Source: UBA5336 sp964492485 (GTDB lineage: Bacteria; Pseudomonadota; Alphaproteobacteria; Caulobacterales; Hyphomonadaceae). Taken from it: DNA of 64,000 nucleotides. The stretch's first letter is position 1. Every line of letters begins with the position of its first letter. The stretch is from positions 32,746 to 96,745 of the forward strand of contig CAZBKM010000011.1 in assembly GCA_964492485.1 (NCBI GenBank), in the 5' to 3' direction. Shown here in pieces: positions 59,899 through 64,000 of this stretch. The position numbers were made by a program, and so were the translations under genes. The notes under the pieces are model-generated. The model saw only the letters and a list, made by a program, of their open reading frames with translations. It made no database searches and was not told the origin of the DNA.

Positions 59899-60690
59899 TC
59901 AGGCGAAGATTGCGACGGTCTGGCGCCCGACCATCACGGGGACGCCGTCCCGGTTCCACAGGTACATCGCCTGGGACGAGTAGCCATCCTGCGCCGTTTC
60001 GGCCACCGAACGCGACAGCCACCAGCCGCCGCGAGTCGTCGGGGTTTCCGTCAGGAACTCTGCCATCCAGGTCATGGACGAGATCGGGGCCGGCTGCGTG
60101 AACAGGCTCATGGCCGCAGGCGGCGGCACGTCCGCCAGCGCCAGAAGCGACGTCGGCCCATCGGGCACGTCGGGGTCGGCGTGGCTGAGCCACAGGCGCA
60201 GGTCCGCCGTCTCGGCACCCGACATGGGCGCGGATCCCCCCGCGCGCAGCACCTGGAAATTGGACAGGAAGGCCGGCCCCTGTCCGCGCGGCATGTGCGG
60301 TGTGGGGGTATCTTCGGGGGCGGGCACGTCGGGCATCGGCAGATCGCGAAAGGCGAACGCCGAAGGCCGTGCCTGGCCGAACGCGAACAGCGCGCGTGCC
60401 GCCACGCCGTCCTCGGTGACCATATCGACGCTGACGAAGGCGCTGGACTTGCCCTTGCGCAGCAGGCTCGGGCTGACGATCACTTCTCCGCCCACCGGCC
60501 CGACGAACGCCACCTGCACGGCCCGAACCGGCCGCCCTTGGGCAAGCTGAGCAGCCGATTCGTGGCAGAGCGCGGCCGTCAGGCCGCCATAGGTCGTGCG
60601 GCCCTGCATCCAGGTGTCGGGAATCCGGACCTGAAAGCGTCCGTTCTGGCCATGGTCGATCCCGGCCAGCAGCTCGGTGAAGAGGGTCAT
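59899..60690 (-). CDS. Thioesterase-superfamily protein (double hot-dog)
   Basis: A 263-aa TesB-like protein of two hot-dog repeats. First repeat: WMQGRTTYGGLTAALCHESAA, then FVGPVGGEVIVSPSLLRKGKSSAFVSVDM in strands. Second repeat: SSMTWMAEFL, GYSSQAMYLWNRDGVPVMVGRQTVA. The final motif is that of acyl-CoA thioesterase II-type enzymes. Substrate chain length is unknown. It lies 17 bp upstream of nothing coding on its strand; ferredoxin follows on the right with the same direction. Confidence 0.82.
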   Translation of the reverse strand: MTLFTELLAGIDHGQNGRFQVRIPDTWMQGRTTYGGLTAALCHESAAQLAQGRPVRAVQVAFVGPVGGEVIVSPSLLRKGKSSAFVSVDMVTEDGVAARALFAFGQARPSAFAFRDLPMPDVPAPEDTPTPHMPRGQGPAFLSNFQVLRAGGSAPMSGAETADLRLWLSHADPDVPDGPTSLLALADVPPPAAMSLFTQPAPISSMTWMAEFLTETPTTRGGWWLSRSVAETAQDGYSSQAMYLWNRDGVPVMVGRQTVAIFA

Positions 60691-60706
60691 GCGCGCCGTG
60701 AGCCGC

Positions 60707-61027
60707 CTAGTGCTGGCTCTCGGGCGTGGTCACGTGCAGACCGTCGAGCGCATCCGACACCGTGATCTGGCACGACAGGCGCGAGTTCGGCTGAACGTTC
60801 TCTGCGAAGTCCAGCATGGACTGTTCCATGTCTTCCGGCTGGCCAACTTGAGCCATGAAGGCCTCGTCCACATAGACATGGCAGGTGGCGCAGGCGCAGG
60901 CGCCGCCGCAATCGGCATCGATCCCCGGGATCGAGTTCTTCACGGCCGTCTCCATGACGGTCTCGCCGACCTTTGCCTCGACTTCCCGGGTCGTGCCCTC
61001 GTGATCGGTGTAGCTGATCTTGACCAT
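60707..61027 (-). CDS. 2Fe-2S adrenodoxin-type ferredoxin
   Basis: A 106-aa ISC-type ferredoxin. Cluster Cys are C40-x5-C46-x2-C49 and C86 (SRLSCQI); an extra Cys44 lies inside the loop. MVKISYTDHEGTTREVEAK and VQPNSRLSCQITV are typical of ferredoxins serving P450s and aromatic oxygenases. The start ATG 61027 follows AGGGAGAGG. It lies 17 bp downstream of its probable reductase. Confidence 0.92.
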   Translation of the reverse strand: MVKISYTDHEGTTREVEAKVGETVMETAVKNSIPGIDADCGGACACATCHVYVDEAFMAQVGQPEDMEQSMLDFAENVQPNSRLSCQITVSDALDGLHVTTPESQH

Positions 61028-61044
61028 GCCTGTGTGTCCTCTCC

Positions 61045-62289
61045 CTAAGCCGCCGCGGATGCGGCGATGTCTTTCATCGAAACCGACATATCGGCCAGGC
61101 GCTCGGGTGCAAGGGATGCCCCGGCCTGGATGAGCTTTTTCGATCCCAGGAATTCCGGTGCGGCATTGACCGCGTCCACGGCGATCAACCGTCCGGCCTT
61201 GAGATAGAAGGCGGCGAATTTGCGGTCCGCCGGGTTGCCGCGAACCACGATCCGGTCGTAGCCTTCGCTCAAGCCGGCAATCTGCAGTTTCAGGTCGTAC
61301 TGGTCGGACCAGAACCACGGAACGTCCACGGCGGGGCGCTCGCGTCCCAATATGGCTGCTGCGGCAAGCTTGCCCTGCTCGATGGCATTGTGGACGCTCT
61401 CCAGTCGTCCCATGCGCCCGTAATGGACCAGTGGGCGGCAGGCGCAATCGCCTGCTGCAAAGATTCGCGGGTCATTCGTGCGGGCGTCCTCGTCGACCAG
61501 GATGCCGTTGCCGCAGGCCAGCCCCGCCGACTGGGCGAGTTCCTGGTTCGGTACGATGCCAATGCCGAGCACGACCAGATCCGCGGCGAGGGTTTCGCCA
61601 GTCCCAAGGGCGACGCCGGTCACCGCCCGGTCGGTGCCGGTCAGCCCGGTCAGGGTCGTGCCGGTGCGCAGGTCGACGCCTTCGGCCCGATGCACGCCGG
61701 CATAGAAGTCCGACATCAGCGGACTGGTAACCCGGGCGAGCACGCGCTCGGCCATTTCCACGACCGTGACCTCGAGGCCCATCTGCCGCGCGACGGCGGC
61801 CACTTCGAGGCCGATATATCCCGCGCCGACGATGACCATCCGGCGACCGGCAATCATGGCCGGTTGCAGGCGTTCGATGTCCATGAGGGTTCGGATCTCG
61901 TGCACGCCGTCAAGATCGGCCCCCGGCAGAGGCAGCCGCCGGGGCCGGGAGCCCGTTGCCAGGATCAAGGCGTCATAGGCCGCCTCGCCATGGGCTTCGA
62001 GGTGAACGCACCGGCGCGCCCGGTCGATCGCGGTGACCGGCGCCCCCAGAAACAGCTCGCAGCCCTGATCGGCGTACCAGGCCGCCGGCTTGAAATAGAG
62101 CCGCTCCTCCGGAAACTCGCCCTTCAGGAAAGCCTTGGACAGGGGCGGACGCTGATAGGGTGGGGCTGGCTCGTCGCCGATGAGGGTGAGGCTCCCGTCA
62201 TAGCCCCACTGGCGCAGCGACTGCACGGCCTGTGCAGCGGCCTGGCCGCCGCCGGCGATGACGATGCGTCGCGCTGCGCTCAGATCCAT
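61045..62289 (-). CDS. Ferredoxin/rubredoxin-type NAD(P)H reductase
   Basis: A 414-aa FAD enzyme. FAD motif VIAGGGQAAAQAVQSLR (an unusual Gln/Ala after the Gly trio), PPYQRPPLSKAFL, NADH motif MVIVGAGYIGLEVAAVARQ, and IFAAGDCACRP near the end. This is the putidaredoxin-reductase type that passes electrons from NADH to a 2Fe-2S ferredoxin; the ferredoxin gene directly downstream is its likely acceptor. No P450 or oxygenase lies in the window. The start 62289 is the first good ATG. Confidence 0.9.
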   Translation of the reverse strand: MDLSAARRIVIAGGGQAAAQAVQSLRQWGYDGSLTLIGDEPAPPYQRPPLSKAFLKGEFPEERLYFKPAAWYADQGCELFLGAPVTAIDRARRCVHLEAHGEAAYDALILATGSRPRRLPLPGADLDGVHEIRTLMDIERLQPAMIAGRRMVIVGAGYIGLEVAAVARQMGLEVTVVEMAERVLARVTSPLMSDFYAGVHRAEGVDLRTGTTLTGLTGTDRAVTGVALGTGETLAADLVVLGIGIVPNQELAQSAGLACGNGILVDEDARTNDPRIFAAGDCACRPLVHYGRMGRLESVHNAIEQGKLAAAAILGRERPAVDVPWFWSDQYDLKLQIAGLSEGYDRIVVRGNPADRKFAAFYLKAGRLIAVDAVNAAPEFLGSKKLIQAGASLAPERLADMSVSMKDIAASAAA

Positions 62290-62446
62290 AGGGCGTCTCC
62301 CATTCGCATTTCTATGACGCGGGCGTCATTTTTTGCAAGGGCGGGGCGACCGGTCTAGGTGTGCTGGGTGAGAGGGGCTGCGTCGTCACGAGGCCCCGAT
62401 TGCCGATCCCTGCCCAGTCCCGGGCGTCGCTTCAAGGTCCACGCCG

Positions 62447-62659
62447 ATGCAAAACCTTCTGACCCTCCTGTTCTACGCCGCGCTGGCAGGTGTCTTCGTG
62501 ATCCTGGTGCTGGGCCTGGTGAACCTCGTTCGCAACGATGCCAACCGTGCCTCGCGGTCAAACCAGCTCATGCGGATGCGCGTTATCGTACAGTTCGTTG
62601 CCGTGATGCTTCTGGTGGCCATCGGGCTTGTCACCGGCGCGATCACCTTCGCAGGATAG
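62447..62659 (+). CDS. HIG1-type twin-helix membrane protein
   Basis: A 70-aa protein with helices LLFYAALAGVFVILVLGLV and VIVQFVAVMLLVAIGLVTGA joined by a basic loop (RNDANRASRSNQLMRMRV). The SNxLMRxRV pattern fits bacterial HIG1-domain proteins, which associate with respiratory complexes. It is followed by the adenosyltransferase gene after 34 bp. Confidence 0.75.
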   Translation: MQNLLTLLFYAALAGVFVILVLGLVNLVRNDANRASRSNQLMRMRVIVQFVAVMLLVAIGLVTGAITFAG

Positions 62660-62693
62660 GCGCTGCGTCAGAGACCCGAAATGGAGCGCCGGC

Positions 62694-63266
62694 ATGGTCA
62701 AGCTGAACAGGATCTACACCCGAACGGGAGATGGCGGCCTGACCCGGCTCGCCACGGGCGAGCAGGTGCCGAAATGGTCCGCGCGGGTCGAGGCCTATGG
62801 TGCCGTGGACGAGGTGAACGCCGTGCTGGGCGTGGCTGCGCTTCTGGCCGACGCGGACATGGCTGCGGCGATTGCGCGCATCCAGAACGACCTCTTCGAC
62901 CTCGGGGCCGATCTGGCCACACCCGACCGGGACCAGACGCTGGAGTGGGAACCCCTGCGCATGGTCGCCGCGCAGACCGAGCGGTTGGAAGGCGAGATCG
63001 ACGCAATGAACGCGCGGATTCCCCCGCTGGAGAGTTTTGTGCTGCCCGGCGGAACGCCGCTGGCGGCACAGCTTCATGTGGCACGCACGGTCGCGCGGCG
63101 GGCCGAGCGGTGTGTGGCCCGACTGGCCGCGGAAGCGAGCGAGACGGTATCGGTTGCGGCGCAGACCTATATCAACCGGCTTTCCGACTGGCTGTTCGTT
63201 GCCGCGCGGGCCGCCAACGAGAATGGGCGGCGCGACGTCCTTTGGGTGCCCGGCGCCAATCGCTGA
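62694..63266 (+). CDS. Cob(I)alamin adenosyltransferase, PduO type
   Basis: A 190-aa enzyme forming adenosylcobalamin from ATP and reduced cobalamin. It has IYTRTGDGGLTRLATGE at the ATP loop, VEAYGAVDEVNAVLG, ARTVARRAERCVA and NRLSDWLFVAARAAN. No other cobalamin genes are nearby; PduO next to etf genes is a usual alphaproteobacterial arrangement. The ATG at 62694 is chosen by homology. Confidence 0.93.
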   Translation: MVKLNRIYTRTGDGGLTRLATGEQVPKWSARVEAYGAVDEVNAVLGVAALLADADMAAAIARIQNDLFDLGADLATPDRDQTLEWEPLRMVAAQTERLEGEIDAMNARIPPLESFVLPGGTPLAAQLHVARTVARRAERCVARLAAEASETVSVAAQTYINRLSDWLFVAARAANENGRRDVLWVPGANR

Positions 63267-63294
63267 CACGCCATGTCCGCACGGTCGCGCCAAA

Positions 63295-63420
63295 TTGACG
63301 CGAACGTAAAGGTAAGCTTGATTCGTTGCGCTGCGGGGGTTAGTCCACGCGGGCGAACATTGAATTTGCCAGAGCGGCCGCCAGCTCTTGTTTCAATCGA
63401 GATAACTTGGGAGCCAGCCT
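63295..63420 (+). promoter_or_regulatory. Candidate etfB promoter and leader
   Basis: TTGACG (63295-63300) is followed by GTAAGC/TTGATT positions about 11-17 bp later, then a ~100-bp leader and GGGAG before the ATG. The -35 is convincing; the -10 is uncertain. Confidence 0.35.
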
Positions 63421-64000
63421 ATGAAGGTGCTCGTGCCCGTCAAACGGGTCATCGACTATAACGTGAAGGTGCGCGTGAAGGCGGACCAGTCCGGTGTCGA
63501 CCTCGCGAATGTGAAGATGTCCATGAACCCGTTCGACGAGATTGCCGTCGAAGAGGCCGTCCGGATGAAGGAAGCCGGCACGGTCGAGGAAATCGTGGCC
63601 GTGTCGATCGGGCCACAACAGGCCCAGGAAACCCTGCGCACCGCCCTCGCCATGGGTGCGGACCGCGGGGTCCTGATCAAGACCGACGAGACGGTCGAGC
63701 CGCTGGCGGTGGCAAAGCTGCTGAAGGGTGTGGCCGAGGCGGAAAGCCCCGACCTGATCATTCTGGGCAAGCAGGCCATCGATGATGATTGCAACCAGAC
63801 GGGTCAGATGTTGGCGGCACTTCTGGGCTGGCCCCAGGGCACCTTTGCATCGGAAGTCAAGGTCGAGGGTGGCAAGCTGACGGTGACCCGCGAAATCGAT
63901 GGCGGTCTGCAGACCGTGGCGCTCCAGCTGCCGGCGGTGGTGACTACCGACCTGCGCCTGAACGAGCCGCGCTATGCCTCGCTGCCCAACATCATGAAGG
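63421..64000 (+). CDS. etfB: Electron transfer flavoprotein beta subunit, N-terminal part
   Basis: The first 193 residues; the gene runs off the right edge. It begins MKVLVPVKRVIDYNVKVRVK, then NPFDEIAVEEAVRMKEAG, with the AMP-binding region ALAMGADRGVLI and ILGKQAIDDDCNQTGQMLAALLGWPQ. With EtfA it carries electrons from acyl-CoA and dimethylglycine-type dehydrogenases to the quinone pool. TTGGGAG precedes the ATG at 63421. Confidence 0.95.
   Translation, partial: MKVLVPVKRVIDYNVKVRVKADQSGVDLANVKMSMNPFDEIAVEEAVRMKEAGTVEEIVAVSIGPQQAQETLRTALAMGADRGVLIKTDETVEPLAVAKLLKGVAEAESPDLIILGKQAIDDDCNQTGQMLAALLGWPQGTFASEVKVEGGKLTVTREIDGGLQTVALQLPAVVTTDLRLNEPRYASLPNIMK

Overview
The window is GC-rich, densely packed chromosomal DNA of an alphaproteobacterium. 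The evidence is the gene content: Tol-Pal cluster order, an F1-ATPase zeta inhibitor (DUF1476), a TIGR02301 protein, a PurS-type purine pathway, a HolC-type clamp-loader subunit, and infC with a non-ATG start. Two fused-in-operon methyltransferases for de novo glycine betaine synthesis suggest a salt-exposed (marine or halophilic) organism. The genus cannot be read from this window.

Layout. 1-3500: translation genes on the minus strand (pheT fragment, pheS, rplT, rpmI, then infC), interrupted by a plus-strand DUF2306 membrane gene and a repeat. 3.5-5.8 kb: two overlapping glycosyltransferases (GT9, GT4). 5.9-11.9 kb: complete Tol-Pal envelope cluster (ybgC, tolQ, tolR, tolA, tolB, pal, cpoB), running into tilS and ftsH (11.9-15.1 kb). 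15.4-20.6 kb: thiD, a DMT-type transporter, a PhzF-like protein, serC and serA. 20.7-26.9 kb: TIGR02301 protein, an unknown membrane protein, a nitronate monooxygenase-like enzyme, an Ala/Glu-rich lipoprotein, an acyl-CoA dehydrogenase and a TauE-like permease. 27-29 kb: an A+T-rich control region and the glycine betaine operon (glycine/sarcosine then sarcosine/dimethylglycine methyltransferase). 29-34 kb: tadA, rsmD, a patatin, a Nudix hydrolase, an SDR enzyme and a MlaC-like protein. 34-41 kb: topA, lptG, lptF, pepA, holC. 41-50.5 kb: ndk, purS, purC, zeta subunit, threonine ammonia-lyase, then a yifB - histidine kinase - ampG-like operon, and gshB. 50.6-55.8 kb: BON lipoprotein, yraN, rsmI, a LpoA-like lipoprotein and a HerA-like ATPase. 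55.9-58.1 kb: a small tRNA-associated island. 58.2-64 kb: rlmB, a membrane-anchored protein, a thioesterase, a ferredoxin/ferredoxin reductase pair, a HIG1-like protein, a cobalamin adenosyltransferase and the start of etfB.

Two signals are not explained by ordinary housekeeping genes. First, two families of ~100-bp palindromic intergenic repeats (here called A and B) recur throughout, often side by side. In almost every case their edge lies on, or within a few bases of, the stop codon of the neighbouring gene. Second, a ~1.9-kb A+T-rich insert sits in a former tRNA-Tyr/tRNA-Gly tandem. It is bounded by the intact tRNA-Gly and a 44-bp copy of that gene's 5' half, carries a decayed tyrosine-recombinase C-terminus, and holds two overlapping unknown genes, one soluble and one with about four membrane helices. 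This insert is the best candidate for an undescribed system.
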